From DATIKM01 sp035477595 (GTDB lineage: Bacteria; Armatimonadota; Chthonomonadetes; Chthonomonadales; CAJBBX01): a stretch of DNA of 41,602 nucleotides. The stretch spans positions 1-41,602 of the forward strand of contig DATIKM010000192.1 of the NCBI GenBank assembly GCA_035477595.1, given 5' to 3'. Positions 32,848 through 41,602 of this stretch are shown piece after piece. Numbering within the stretch: the first letter of the stretch is position 1; every line of letters starts with the position of its first letter. The position numbers and the translations under genes were made by a program. The notes beneath the pieces are model-generated. The model was not told where the DNA came from. It did no database searches and worked only from the letters and a program-made list of their open reading frames with translations.

Positions 32848-34380
32848 GTGAGGAAGCGTTTCATCGCGTCCGTCGTCGCGATACCACTCGCCGTCGCCGC
32901 CGCACTCCTGGCTGCCGCGCCCGCGTGCGCACAGGTCGCCCCCGCCCGTCCGGCGGCCCCGACCATCGCGCCCGCAGCTCCGACCATCCCGCCCGCAGTG
33001 CCCGCGGCCCCTCCGACTCAGACGGAGCCCGTGGCTCCGGCGGTGGTCGTGCCGCCCCAGGCGGCGATCGCTCCGGCGCCGGTGGCGGTCACGCCGAACT
33101 ACCGCGAGCGCCCCCGCTTCCCCATGGACCCGCAGCGGCTCAAGCGCCGGCCGACCCTCGATGGCGTCATCGGCGAGGGCGAGTGGGACCCCCTCTACAC
33201 GGTCAGCACGGGCCCCGTCACCGGTCCCGTCTACCTGAGCTGGGATGAGGAGTTCCTCTACGTCGCCGCGCACATGGACCTGCCCGGCTGGATGATCCTC
33301 AACGTGGACGCCAGGGGCGACGGCTGGCTGCGCGGGGCGGACAACCTCGAGGTCATCGTGGGACCGCTCAGCGAGGTCGAAGCGGCGCCCATCGGAGTGC
33401 GCCTCCTCGACGCCCAGAGCAACCGGGACGCGCCGGTCTGGAACGACCGCGTCGTAAACCCGGAGGCCATCCAGATCGTGCAGAGGGCCTCGGGCGCCGG
33501 ACAGGTCATCGAGATGGCCATCCCGGCGGGGGTGGCCGGGGTTACGCCCCGCCTGAACGCACAGCTCGGCTGCCGGGTGGACTTCCTGCCCGCGGGCGTG
33601 ACCGTGGCGCCAACGGAGCCCTACGAGCCCCGCCTCCTGCTGGACGTCACCCTCGTCGAGTCCCGCAGCGTCGGGGCGCCCGGGATCGTCCCGCGGCTCT
33701 CCCTGGAGGACGCCAAGGTCATCCCGGGGCAGAGACTCGTCGCGCATTTCGACCTGATGAACCAGGTCGACGAGGAGCGCCGGCTCCGCTCCGTGTCGTG
33801 GCAGGGCGAGGGCCCCGCGGCCGACATCCTGAAGTCCGTCCGGGAGGTGAGCCTGCCACCGATGCGGGGGCTCAGGAACCTGCGCTTGCGCTACTCTGCG
33901 CCGATCCCCGACACGGCCGTGCCCGGCTTCTACCAGCTCACGGTTCGCGCCGAGATGGAGGATGGCCGCACGGTCGCCAGCACGACCAGCTTCCAGGTCA
34001 CCGAGGCGATGAGGGTCCAGATCGCCGCCGAGCCGCCGACCGTCACGGTCCTCGGTCCAACGGAGTTCAGGGCCTTCGTAGAGGTGCTCAGCGCGGTCGC
34101 TGGCCACGCGAAGGGGCAGGTCGAGATCGATGTCCCGGCCGGCTGGACGGTGAGGGGCCGCTCCAGCAAGGACTTCGTCGCGCAGCGGGAGGACCGCGTC
34201 ACGCGGCCGGTGTTCTTCGTGACGGTGCCCTCGTCGGCCGAGGCCGGCGAGTACATGCTGCACGCCACGGTCACGTGGCGCGGCCGCACCTGGAAGGCGC
34301 ATCGCAGCATCACAGTGAACCGCCCGTCCGCCCCGGCGGCGTCGACGACGTCCGCGAGCGACGGCGCCGCGCCGCGGTAG
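32848..34380 (+). CDS. Secreted CBM9-like carbohydrate-binding protein
   Basis: A 510-residue protein starting at the GTG at 32848 after TAGGAGG. Signal peptide to about residue 28; a Pro/Ala-rich linker (30-85); a DOMON/CBM9-like domain opening RRPTLDGVIGEGEWDPLY and continuing VYLSWDEEFLYVAAHMD and NLEVIVGP. After about residue 290 there are two Ig/NEW3-like beta-sandwiches (LEDAKVIPGQRLVAHF; VEIDVPAGWTVR). It has no catalytic residues I can identify, so a binding role at the cell surface is likely. The GH116-like gene follows by 13 bases. Confidence 0.75.
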   Translation: MRKRFIASVVAIPLAVAAALLAAAPACAQVAPARPAAPTIAPAAPTIPPAVPAAPPTQTEPVAPAVVVPPQAAIAPAPVAVTPNYRERPRFPMDPQRLKRRPTLDGVIGEGEWDPLYTVSTGPVTGPVYLSWDEEFLYVAAHMDLPGWMILNVDARGDGWLRGADNLEVIVGPLSEVEAAPIGVRLLDAQSNRDAPVWNDRVVNPEAIQIVQRASGAGQVIEMAIPAGVAGVTPRLNAQLGCRVDFLPAGVTVAPTEPYEPRLLLDVTLVESRSVGAPGIVPRLSLEDAKVIPGQRLVAHFDLMNQVDEERRLRSVSWQGEGPAADILKSVREVSLPPMRGLRNLRLRYSAPIPDTAVPGFYQLTVRAEMEDGRTVASTTSFQVTEAMRVQIAAEPPTVTVLGPTEFRAFVEVLSAVAGHAKGQVEIDVPAGWTVRGRSSKDFVAQREDRVTRPVFFVTVPSSAEAGEYMLHATVTWRGRTWKAHRSITVNRPSAPAASTTSASDGAAPR

Positions 34381-34393
34381 CGCTCCCGGTGCG

Positions 34394-36883
34394 GTGAACG
34401 GCCCCCGCCGAACACTCCTGCCGAGGGTCGCCGCGGCGGTGGCGGCAATGCTCGGCGCGTTCTGGCCGGCGCTCGCCAGCGGCGCGCCCGCGGATGACCC
34501 GGCCGTGGTCGCCAACCGGCGCCTCCCCGCCGGAGTGCCGCTCGGAGGCATCGGTACCGGCGGCTTCGAGATTCTCTCAGACGGTTCGTTCTCGCGCGCC
34601 ACCTTCAACAACAACCCCGATCAGCCCACTGGCGACCTGCCCGGCGCGTTCGCGGCGATCTGGACGCACGCGGGGGGCGTGCGCACCGCGCGCGTGCTCA
34701 CGCTTCAGGGCAGGCCTGGCGCCCCGGGGGTCACGAGCGTGCGCTACCGCGGGCGCTGGCCGTTCGTCGATGCCGAGTTCCCGGACCCCGGGCTGCCCGT
34801 CACGGTGCGCCTCGTGGCCTACACGCCGCTCATCCCCGGCGACCTGCGCAACTCCTCGCTGCCAGTCGCGCTGCTGACCTTCGCAGTGCGCAACGTGGCC
34901 CGCGCGCCGGTTGAGGCCGCGGTGGCGGTCTCGTGGGAGAACCTGCTTGGCGTCGGGGGCGCCTCGCGCGGCGCTCCGTTCGCCGACCGGACTGGGAACA
35001 CGGTGACGCCGGCGGCCGGCGCTCCCTACCCTGGCCTTCGCTTCGATGGCGCGCTCGCGCCTGCCTTTCCGGCGGAGCAGCGCCGCGCCTACAACGCGCG
35101 CGGCGGCTACGCGCTGCTCGTGGACGCAGGGCCGCGGGAAGCGCGCATCTCGGCCGCCGGCTGGAACGCCCTCGACGAGACGCCCGGCTGGTGGGCGCTG
35201 TTCGCACAGGAGGGGCGGGTGGAGGGCACGGCCGGCCCCGGGCGCGAGGGCGCGCTGCATCCCGCCGGTGTCGTCGCCGCCACCTTCTCCCTTGGCGCGC
35301 GCGAGGAGCGGACGGTGGAGTTCGCCGTCGCCTGGCACACGCCGCGGCAGTACATCACGCCGGAGATCGAGGTCGGCCACTTATACGAGATCAGCTTTGC
35401 GGACGCGGTCCGGGTGGCCGCCTACGCGCTCGAGAACCGAGCGCCGCTCCGTGCGCTCACCGCAGAGTGGCACGGCCGCCTCGACCGCGCCACGCTGCCG
35501 CCGTGGCTGGTTCACCGGCTCGTCAACGATGCATCGGTGCTCACCACGAACAGCGTGTTGACGCGCGACTCCGGCCGCGGCGCGCCCGATCCGGGCCCGT
35601 CGTTGTTCGCGATGCTCGAGGCGCCGGTGGCCGGCGAGGGCCGGCTCGGAGCGCTGGACCGCCGTCCCCACCTTCAGCCGCTCCTTGCAGCCTGGTTCCC
35701 GGCCCTCGACGCGGATGAGCTTCGGGCGCATGCGTCGGCGCGTACCGCGGGCGGTGAGCTGGCGCAGGCCTACGGCGATCTGGTTGCGTCCCTCCGGCGC
35801 AGCCCGGCGGCTGGCTCCGAAGCCGCGGGACGCTCGACCCCCGCCGCCGTCGCTTCGCTGGCGTGGCAGACGCTGCGGGCGTTCCGCGCCACGGGCAGCC
35901 AGCGCCTGCTCGACGATATGTACCCGGCGGTGAAGCAGTCCCTGCAGACCTGCGGCGGCCGGTGGTCGCAGGCGGCGCTTCCGCCCGAGGCGTCGGACCC
36001 CGAGAGCGTGGCTTCATGGCGCGCCGCCGTGGTCCTGGGCGCCGAGATCGCCCGCCTCATGGAGGACCGCAGGTTCGGGGAGCAGTGCGCGGAGTGGCTG
36101 CGGGCCGCCCCCGCTGCCTTTGCCTCCGATGCGGGGAGAGTTGGGCCGGCGGCGATGACCGCGCTCTGGATGGCGGAGTCGCTGGGGTTGGAGGGCGTCG
36201 CGCCGCCGGAGACGCTGGAGCGGCTCGCCGACCTGGAGGAGCGCGCCGGCCCCGTGACGGCGGGCGCGGTGGACGTGGCCCACGAGATGACGCGCGCCGC
36301 CTGGCTGGCGCAGCGCGGGCGCGTGGACGCGGCGCTGCGCATCGCCGAGCCGGTCTGCGCGGCACTCGTCGGCCCCGTGGGCGAGCCGTGGCAGCCGGTG
36401 GCGGGGTTCGATCTCGGCACACGCGCGCTCGTCGGACCGCGCGCGCCGCTCTGGGCCCCGTCGAGCTGGCTGCTCCTCGAGGCGCTCACGGGGTTCGACG
36501 CGAACCTTCCCGCCGGGCGCCTGCGGGCGGCGCCGCCCCTTGCTGCGGGTCAGAGGGTCGTGCAGGCGCCGCTCTTCGCCCCGGCGCTCTGGGCATGGCT
36601 GGAGTACCGGACCGGTGCTGCCCGCTCGACGCTGACGTTGCGGCTCGACCGCCTGACCGGTCCGCGACCCGCAGCGGCGATCCTCGGCGGCTCGGCGGGC
36701 ATCGAGGTGCGCGAGGTGACCCTGCCGGCCGGCCCCCCGGGCGAGCGCGAGGTGGCCGCCATGGTGGGGCGCGTCGCACGGCCTGGCACCGCGGCGCGCG
36801 ACCTGCGCGGCAGGCTGGTCTTCACCTTCGACCCGCCCGTGCGCTGGAAGGTGGGCGACCGGATGGAGTTCAGCATCCGGTAG
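34394..36883 (+). CDS. Secreted GH116-like protein, possibly non-catalytic
   Basis: An 829-residue protein with a signal peptide. The N-terminal domain begins RRLPAGVPLGGIGTGGFEILSDGSFSRATFNNN, typical of the GH116 / DUF608 group (glucosylceramidase-type). The alpha/alpha region is present (LVHRLVNDASVLTTNSVLT, and LGALDRRPHLQPLLAAWFPALDADELR, like the family's MGTMDQR-type segment). The Tyr-Asp motif that carries the family's catalytic acid I cannot find, and several conserved blocks are missing. It may be inactive or altered. The last 90 residues form a beta-sandwich. The start is a GTG without a strong ribosome site. Confidence 0.68.
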   Translation: MNGPRRTLLPRVAAAVAAMLGAFWPALASGAPADDPAVVANRRLPAGVPLGGIGTGGFEILSDGSFSRATFNNNPDQPTGDLPGAFAAIWTHAGGVRTARVLTLQGRPGAPGVTSVRYRGRWPFVDAEFPDPGLPVTVRLVAYTPLIPGDLRNSSLPVALLTFAVRNVARAPVEAAVAVSWENLLGVGGASRGAPFADRTGNTVTPAAGAPYPGLRFDGALAPAFPAEQRRAYNARGGYALLVDAGPREARISAAGWNALDETPGWWALFAQEGRVEGTAGPGREGALHPAGVVAATFSLGAREERTVEFAVAWHTPRQYITPEIEVGHLYEISFADAVRVAAYALENRAPLRALTAEWHGRLDRATLPPWLVHRLVNDASVLTTNSVLTRDSGRGAPDPGPSLFAMLEAPVAGEGRLGALDRRPHLQPLLAAWFPALDADELRAHASARTAGGELAQAYGDLVASLRRSPAAGSEAAGRSTPAAVASLAWQTLRAFRATGSQRLLDDMYPAVKQSLQTCGGRWSQAALPPEASDPESVASWRAAVVLGAEIARLMEDRRFGEQCAEWLRAAPAAFASDAGRVGPAAMTALWMAESLGLEGVAPPETLERLADLEERAGPVTAGAVDVAHEMTRAAWLAQRGRVDAALRIAEPVCAALVGPVGEPWQPVAGFDLGTRALVGPRAPLWAPSSWLLLEALTGFDANLPAGRLRAAPPLAAGQRVVQAPLFAPALWAWLEYRTGAARSTLTLRLDRLTGPRPAAAILGGSAGIEVREVTLPAGPPGEREVAAMVGRVARPGTAARDLRGRLVFTFDPPVRWKVGDRMEFSIR

Positions 36884-36900
36884 GCGTGCCCGGCCCGGCC

Positions 36901-38889
36901 TCAGAAGATGAAGGTGCGGTACGTGCTCACACCCAGGATCCACCCCAGAAGCGACCAGAGCGCCGCCACCATGTAGTCGCCCAGGATGAGCCCGAGGAAG
37001 AAGGGCAGGGCCGCCCGGTATGCGCGCACCCCACCATAGCGCACCAGCATCAGCTTCAGGAACCAACCCACGAGCAGCGCCGACCAGAAGTACTCCAGTG
37101 CGTAGCTGTTGGCCAGTGCATAGCCGATGGGGTGGAACGGCCACCACACCACGCGGGTTTTCACCATCGCCAGCCCCAGCGTGATGGCCGCGCCCGCGGC
37201 CGTGAATCCGAGGGCCACTTCGTCCGTGTCCCGCGGGTTGTCGGTCCAGTCCTGCAGCCGGCCGAACGCCTCGCGGCCTATGCCGGTGCTGTAGGACATG
37301 ATCTTCGGCGAGGTCTCCCCGCACCGGTAGAACACGTCCAGCAGGGCCCAGAGCGCAACTACGGACCCGATCGCTGCGGCGGCGAGCATGGCGAAGACCA
37401 GCCGCCGGGCGTCCATCCGCGTCTCCTGCGCGATCTTCAGCCCCTCCAGCAGGTGCGGCATGGGGTGGCACCGGTAGCCCCGGTTGAACCAGAAGAAGAA
37501 CGAGAGCAGCGTGAGGTTGTGCGTCCCCAGCATCTCGGTGCCGAAGACCTGCACCATGAGGCGCTCCGGGTTCACCCAGTGCAGCTCGTGGGCCGGCGGG
37601 CCGAGCTCGGCGCGCACCCTCGTGATGCCAATGGCGAGCACGAAGTAGAAGCCGAAGTAGACAAACGGCAGCCATAGAGACATGCCCGCCGCGACGCAGG
37701 ACCCCACGAGGATCGCCAGACAGACCACGATCCCGATCACCGCGGCTCGGTAGCTGATCCCCGCCGCCGGGTCGTCGCCGCCGGGCTTCGGCCGGATGGC
37801 CTGTGCCAGCACTGAGCGCAGGTAGTTGCGCGAGAGCCAGACGAGCGCGATGGAGAGGCCGATCCACGCTCCGGTTCCCTGCTCCTGCACGTAAGGGATG
37901 CGCGCGATGCTCGGCGGCGTGCCGGGGTCGCGCAGTCCCCACGCCACGCAGGCCACGTCGATCGCCTTGCGAAGTAGATAGAAGAACCAGCAGGCGAAGG
38001 TCAGGTCGAGCGGCAGGAAGAAGGCGAAACCGATGGCGAATGGAAAGAACCCTACCGGGAACCACCCCACGCCGCTCCATGGCGGCTGCGTGAAGTAGGG
38101 GCCGATGTCCTGCAGCTTCAGGTGGATCGTCGGGACGCTCGGATAGAAGTAGTTCAGGCTGTTCATGCTCTGGATGACCACGGGAATGGCGAACCCGGCC
38201 CAGAGCATCCGGTTGCGGAACGTGCCCGCCTTCGTGATGGCAAGCGGGATCTGCACGATCGGGTAGGCAAGGCGCTCGTTCTCGGTCCACTGGCGGCGCA
38301 GTAGCACGTTGATGCACAGCATCATCGTCACCAACACCAGCACGAAGCTCGACCAGAAGAGCACGGGCACGATCCACGCCGAAAGGTGCGCGGGCAGGTA
38401 GAGCGTCGAGTTGCCCAGGTAGTAGGCCTCGATGGCGTCGGGGTCGCGCGGCGCCATCCACGCCGGGACGTGCTCCCAGAAGCGCTCGTAGCGGTTCACC
38501 GGGTCGTCGAACCAGAAGAGGTGGCCCAGCGTGGGCAGCAGGTTCATCAGCATGTCGCGGCCCATGACGGCCGAGGCGATGCTGAGGAGGATGTAGACCG
38601 TCATCAGCTCGGGCTGCGTGAGGGCCAGGCGGGGCCAGCGGCGGCCCACGAGGGTGTTCAGGCCGGTCAGCACGATCAGCATGAACACCACGTGGAAGAA
38701 CAGGCTCACGCAGGTGGAGTCCAGCGAGTTCCACTGGATCTCCATAGCCGCCATCCAGAAGCAGTTAGCGGGGATGAGCAGCAGCCCGAGCGCGATGCTG
38801 CGCCACGAGACGGCAGACGGGGAGCTCCCCGACGCGGGCGGGGGATCGCCGGCCTGCGAGCCAGTGTGCGAGGAGGAGGAACCGGGCAC
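36901..38889 (-). CDS. DUF6785-type polytopic membrane protein
   Basis: About 662 residues with some 14 hydrophobic segments. GRRWPRLALTQPELMTVYILLSIASAVMGRDM, RRQWTENERLAYPIVQIPLA and NPERLMVQVFGTEMLGTHNLTLLSFFFWFNRGYRCHPMPHLLE are characteristic of this uncharacterised family, found in Armatimonadota and Planctomycetes next to glycoside hydrolases. The pattern resembles an OPT-type carrier, so sugar or oligosaccharide uptake is a guess. The start is uncertain: GTG at 38889, or ATG at 38997. It converges on the GH116-like gene, 17 bases apart. Confidence 0.75.
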   Translation of the reverse strand: MPGSSSSHTGSQAGDPPPASGSSPSAVSWRSIALGLLLIPANCFWMAAMEIQWNSLDSTCVSLFFHVVFMLIVLTGLNTLVGRRWPRLALTQPELMTVYILLSIASAVMGRDMLMNLLPTLGHLFWFDDPVNRYERFWEHVPAWMAPRDPDAIEAYYLGNSTLYLPAHLSAWIVPVLFWSSFVLVLVTMMLCINVLLRRQWTENERLAYPIVQIPLAITKAGTFRNRMLWAGFAIPVVIQSMNSLNYFYPSVPTIHLKLQDIGPYFTQPPWSGVGWFPVGFFPFAIGFAFFLPLDLTFACWFFYLLRKAIDVACVAWGLRDPGTPPSIARIPYVQEQGTGAWIGLSIALVWLSRNYLRSVLAQAIRPKPGGDDPAAGISYRAAVIGIVVCLAILVGSCVAAGMSLWLPFVYFGFYFVLAIGITRVRAELGPPAHELHWVNPERLMVQVFGTEMLGTHNLTLLSFFFWFNRGYRCHPMPHLLEGLKIAQETRMDARRLVFAMLAAAAIGSVVALWALLDVFYRCGETSPKIMSYSTGIGREAFGRLQDWTDNPRDTDEVALGFTAAGAAITLGLAMVKTRVVWWPFHPIGYALANSYALEYFWSALLVGWFLKLMLVRYGGVRAYRAALPFFLGLILGDYMVAALWSLLGWILGVSTYRTFIF

Positions 38890-39227
38890 GGGCGGAGGTC
38901 CCCCGGGTCGGGAGTGGCGTGGGTTGCCGCAGGAACCGTTCCGCGCGCCGGGCCGTTCTACCTCCTCCAGGGCGGGGTGCAAGTGGAAGCGCGGCATGCC
39001 GCGCCGCGTGAAGCTCCAGGACCTCCCGCCGGTCCGCGACATGGTGGAAGATGCTGACCAAGGGCGGCGCGCGCGCCTGTCTGCGAGCATTGCGCGCACC
39101 TGGCGGGCGTTCACGGGAAGGACATCGTTCCTTGCGCGCAGATCGCGCGGCACGGCGACGTGTTCCGAGCGGCCCAGTCGCACAGCCTGTGCTTCTGGCA
39201 CTGACCGTCCCTGAAGGAGAGGCAAGG

Positions 39228-41153
39228 ATGGTGATAACACGACGCGAGGCGGCACTCGCGCTGCTGTGCCTGTCGGTAGCGGCGCCGGCGCGAGGCTGGG
39301 AGCGGGCGCGTCCCGCCCGCGCTCTCACGGCCCCGGCGGGCCTGGCGCGAGTCGCCTTCCCGCGCGATCCCGCCGTCATAGACGCCAAACGCGACCTCGG
39401 CGCGAAGGGGGATGGGCGGACCGACGACACGGACGCGCTCCAGCGCGGGCTCGACATGAGTTGCGGCATCGGCGGCTCCAGCCGCGTGCTGTACCTGCCG
39501 AACGGCGTCTACCGGGTCACCCGCGGTCTGGTCGTGAGCCATCCCGTGGGGCCGTGGGTCTACGGTGAGACGCGGGACGGGGTCGTGCTCCGTCTGGACG
39601 CGGGCGTGCAGGGCGTGACGGCCGTGCTGCGGACGCACCCGCGCGAGACGGGCCCTACCTCCGCCGACTGGTTCATGCGCAACCTGCGCAACTTCACCGT
39701 CGACGCGGGCGACAACCCTAACACGGATGGCATCCGCTACTACGCAACGAACTCCGGCATCCTGCGGAACGTGCGCGTCGTCGGCCGCGGCAGAGTGGGC
39801 GTCAACGCCGGCTTCCTCGACCAGAGCGGCCCGAACCTCGTGCAGGATGTGCTCGTCGAGGGGTTCGAGACCGGCATTCTGACGCAGTGGATCTGGGGCC
39901 AGACCCTCTCGCGCGTCACCATCCGGAACTGCCGGCGGGTGGGGCTCCACATCGACGCCAACGCGGTGGGCGTGGAGGGCCTCGTCGTGGAGAACACGCC
40001 GCTTCCCGTGTTGGTCGAGCTGCCGAACGACTGGGGGCACTGGAGCGGGGTGGCGGCGATCGTGGGTGCGCGCCTGACGGGCGGGGATCCGTCGGGACCG
40101 GCCATCCGGTCCCGGGGCGTGCTCTACGCGCGCAACGTGCGCGCGTCGGGCTTCCGCACGGCCATCGAGAGCTCCACGCCGGGCGGCAACGCGCCCGGCC
40201 CGGTGGTGGCGGAGTACCTTTCGCACCCCGCCGGCCGGCTCTTCGAGGACGCGGCCCCTCGGTCGCTGGCGCTCCCGATCCGGCGCGAGCCTGACGTGCC
40301 CTGGGAGACGAACCCCTCCCGTTGGGTCTGCGCCAACGACTTCGGAGCGGTGGCCGGCGACAACCTGGACGACACCGCGGCCATCCAGCGAGCGATCGAC
40401 GCGGCCGCCGCCGCGCGGAAGACCACGGTCTACCTCCGCGGCGTGGGCGGACCCGACCCGAACTGGTACACCGTGGATGGAGAGGTGCGGGTTCACGGGA
40501 GCGTGCGCCACGTGCTCGGGCTCGGCTTCGGCCGCGTGCTCGGCGGGCCGAACGGGCGGTTCGTGGTCGACGACCGCTCCGCGCCCGTGGTGAAGTTCCA
40601 GAGCATCGATTCGTTCGGCGGGCCGCCCGTCCAGATCATCAACCGCTCGTCGCGCTCTGCCATGGTCGTCGAGAGCTGCGGCGTGCGGATCGTGGGGGAG
40701 GGGTCGGGCGACATCTTCGCCACCGACTGCCCGTCGCTCGTCGACCTCCGCCGGCCCGGGCAGCGGATGTGGGCGCGCCATCTGAACCCGGAGGGAACCG
40801 ACGACGTGGGGCTGGTCCGGAATGCGGGGTGCGATCTCTGGATACTCGGGATGAAGTGCGAGGGCAAGGGTGTCCGGATCCGGACTGCGGAGGGCGGGCG
40901 GACGGAGCTCCTCGGCGCGTTTCTCTACTCGCCGGGTGACATCGCGGAGGACGACGCGCGCCCGCTGTTCGACGTGGTGAACGCCTCGGCAACCTTCGCC
41001 GGCGTGCGCGAGATCAGCTTCGGCGCGCGAACCTTTCCGGTGAAGGTGCGCGAGCGCCGCGGCGCGGAGGAACGGGTGAACCGGGACCAGGGGTGGATCG
41101 GCTGGTCGCTCTTCAGCGCCTGGACCGGCGCACCGGCGGGGAGAGGGCGGTGA
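39228..41153 (+). CDS. Secreted tandem pectate-lyase-3 (GH55-like) beta-helix protein
   Basis: A 641-residue protein, ATG at 39228 after AAGGAGAGG. The N-terminus (ITRREAALALLCLSVAAPARG) has a twin-arginine-like motif, so it may use Tat. Two Pectate_lyase_3 starts occur: KRDLGAKGDGRTDDTDALQRGLD near residue 53 and ANDFGAVAGDNLDDTAAIQRAID near residue 370. Each is followed by a right-handed beta-helix. This two-helix layout is seen in GH55 exo-beta-1,3-glucanases and related lyases. I could not identify catalytic residues, so the activity stays open. It overlaps the next gene's GTG by four bases. Confidence 0.78.
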   Translation: MVITRREAALALLCLSVAAPARGWERARPARALTAPAGLARVAFPRDPAVIDAKRDLGAKGDGRTDDTDALQRGLDMSCGIGGSSRVLYLPNGVYRVTRGLVVSHPVGPWVYGETRDGVVLRLDAGVQGVTAVLRTHPRETGPTSADWFMRNLRNFTVDAGDNPNTDGIRYYATNSGILRNVRVVGRGRVGVNAGFLDQSGPNLVQDVLVEGFETGILTQWIWGQTLSRVTIRNCRRVGLHIDANAVGVEGLVVENTPLPVLVELPNDWGHWSGVAAIVGARLTGGDPSGPAIRSRGVLYARNVRASGFRTAIESSTPGGNAPGPVVAEYLSHPAGRLFEDAAPRSLALPIRREPDVPWETNPSRWVCANDFGAVAGDNLDDTAAIQRAIDAAAAARKTTVYLRGVGGPDPNWYTVDGEVRVHGSVRHVLGLGFGRVLGGPNGRFVVDDRSAPVVKFQSIDSFGGPPVQIINRSSRSAMVVESCGVRIVGEGSGDIFATDCPSLVDLRRPGQRMWARHLNPEGTDDVGLVRNAGCDLWILGMKCEGKGVRIRTAEGGRTELLGAFLYSPGDIAEDDARPLFDVVNASATFAGVREISFGARTFPVKVRERRGAEERVNRDQGWIGWSLFSAWTGAPAGRGR

Positions 41154-41602
41154 GCAGCGAGCTGGCGGCCGGCATCGCGCGCGGCGGCAGCGGGTGCCTG
41201 CCTGGCGCTCGCCAGCCCGCAAGCGGCGCGCCGCATTCCCCCCGACAACCGTGGCCGCCCCTCGCGATCGGCACGACGGGCAACCCCGAGCACTCCTGCC
41301 TGGGCGACGTGGTCGGGCGCCCCGACATCGTCGGCGCGCTCAACCGCAGCCTCGGCAACCTGCCGCGCGACAAGGCGTCGGTCCTCCTGATGCGCCACGG
41401 GCCGCGCCGGTCGTAGGACGAGTGGGCGAGCTTCACGCTCAGACGCTCGGACGGTGCGAACCCGCGCGACCAGTGGATCGGGGAGAAGCGCGATCGGCTC
41501 GTCCACACGGACGTCGATGGTGACGGCGACCCGCACATCGTGGGCAACGTGGAGCAGCACTTCCGCCAGGTGAACGGCAAGCCGGTGTCCTGCTTCGGAA
41601 GC
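41150..41602 (+). pseudogene. Interrupted FG-GAP/VCBS-repeat-like gene, cut by the window end
   Basis: A GTG at 41150 (GGAGAGG upstream) overlaps the previous stop. A VCBS-like region follows (GDVVGRPDIVGALNRSLGNLPRDKASVLLM), but the same frame hits TAG at about 41414. It then continues DEWASFTLRRSDGANPRDQWIGEKRDRLVHTDVDGDGDPHIVGNVE. The calcium loop DVDGDGDPH ends in His instead of Asp. The start segment reads poorly as a signal peptide unless a frameshift is assumed. A broken gene or a sequence error are both possible; the 3' part is out of view. Confidence 0.5.

Noticed and set aside
36014..38734. Long minus-strand open frame of about 900 codons
   Set aside because: It overlaps the GH116-like gene and runs in another frame of the DUF6785-like gene; the residue composition is artificial.

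Overview
The window is very GC-rich bacterial chromosome. It holds about 35 genes on both strands and no complete mobile element, rRNA, tRNA or CRISPR array. The gene content suggests an Armatimonadota-like bacterium, or a planctomycete-like relative. The signs are a DUF1559-type pseudopilin with an H-x9-DG motif, a DUF6785-type polytopic membrane protein, many secreted beta-helix and glycoside-hydrolase-like proteins, RraA-like and phytanoyl-CoA-dioxygenase-like enzymes, and frequent GTG starts behind strong GGAGG sites. The assignment is by inference; there is no marker gene.

Layout. 107-751: ExoD-like membrane protein, followed by about 1 kb with no convincing gene. 1765-4413: a tightly overlapping trio of ArsR regulator, COG0523-type GTPase and radical SAM protein, then a pseudopilin (4470-5189) and a strong terminator. 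5429-8324: secreted GH110-like beta-helix protein (minus) divergent from a class II aldolase (plus). 8622-11561: a secreted/membrane TPR-TPM-like protein with a Cys motif and a W/Y-rich tail, then a GT-B glycosyltransferase. 11694-17268 (minus): a partial histidine operon, hisD-hisB-small TM protein-PH-like protein-hisH-hisA, followed directly by four tandem paralogous small membrane coiled-coil genes. 17269-17909: repeat-rich intergenic DNA. 17910-19665 (minus): signal peptidase I and an EEP-family hydrolase. 19712-20186: a decayed Gfo/Idh/MocA oxidoreductase. 20260-22414 (minus): GH29 fucosidase and a ThuA-like protein, with a LacI-type palindrome upstream of the fucosidase. 22658-25338 (plus): sugar isomerase/epimerase, deoC and a URO-D-like protein. 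25522-27843: large secreted protein of unknown function. 27922-28182 (minus): an apparent stand-alone structured RNA with a near-perfect sigma-70 promoter and an intrinsic terminator. 28295-31228 (minus): RraA-like protein and prolyl oligopeptidase. 31665-41153: PhyH-like dioxygenase, CBM9-like secreted protein, GH116-like protein, DUF6785-like membrane protein and a tandem pectate-lyase-3 protein. The window ends in an interrupted FG-GAP/VCBS-like gene.

How it works together. Most of the window reads as carbohydrate scavenging: secreted beta-helix and GH proteins, fucosidase, sugar isomerase, two aldolases and a polytopic membrane protein. Embedded in this are a piece of the histidine pathway and housekeeping secretion (lepB). 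The least ordinary items are the metal-sensor/GTPase/radical SAM trio, the uncharacterised small RNA at 27922-28150, and the four-copy coiled-coil array fused to the end of the his operon.
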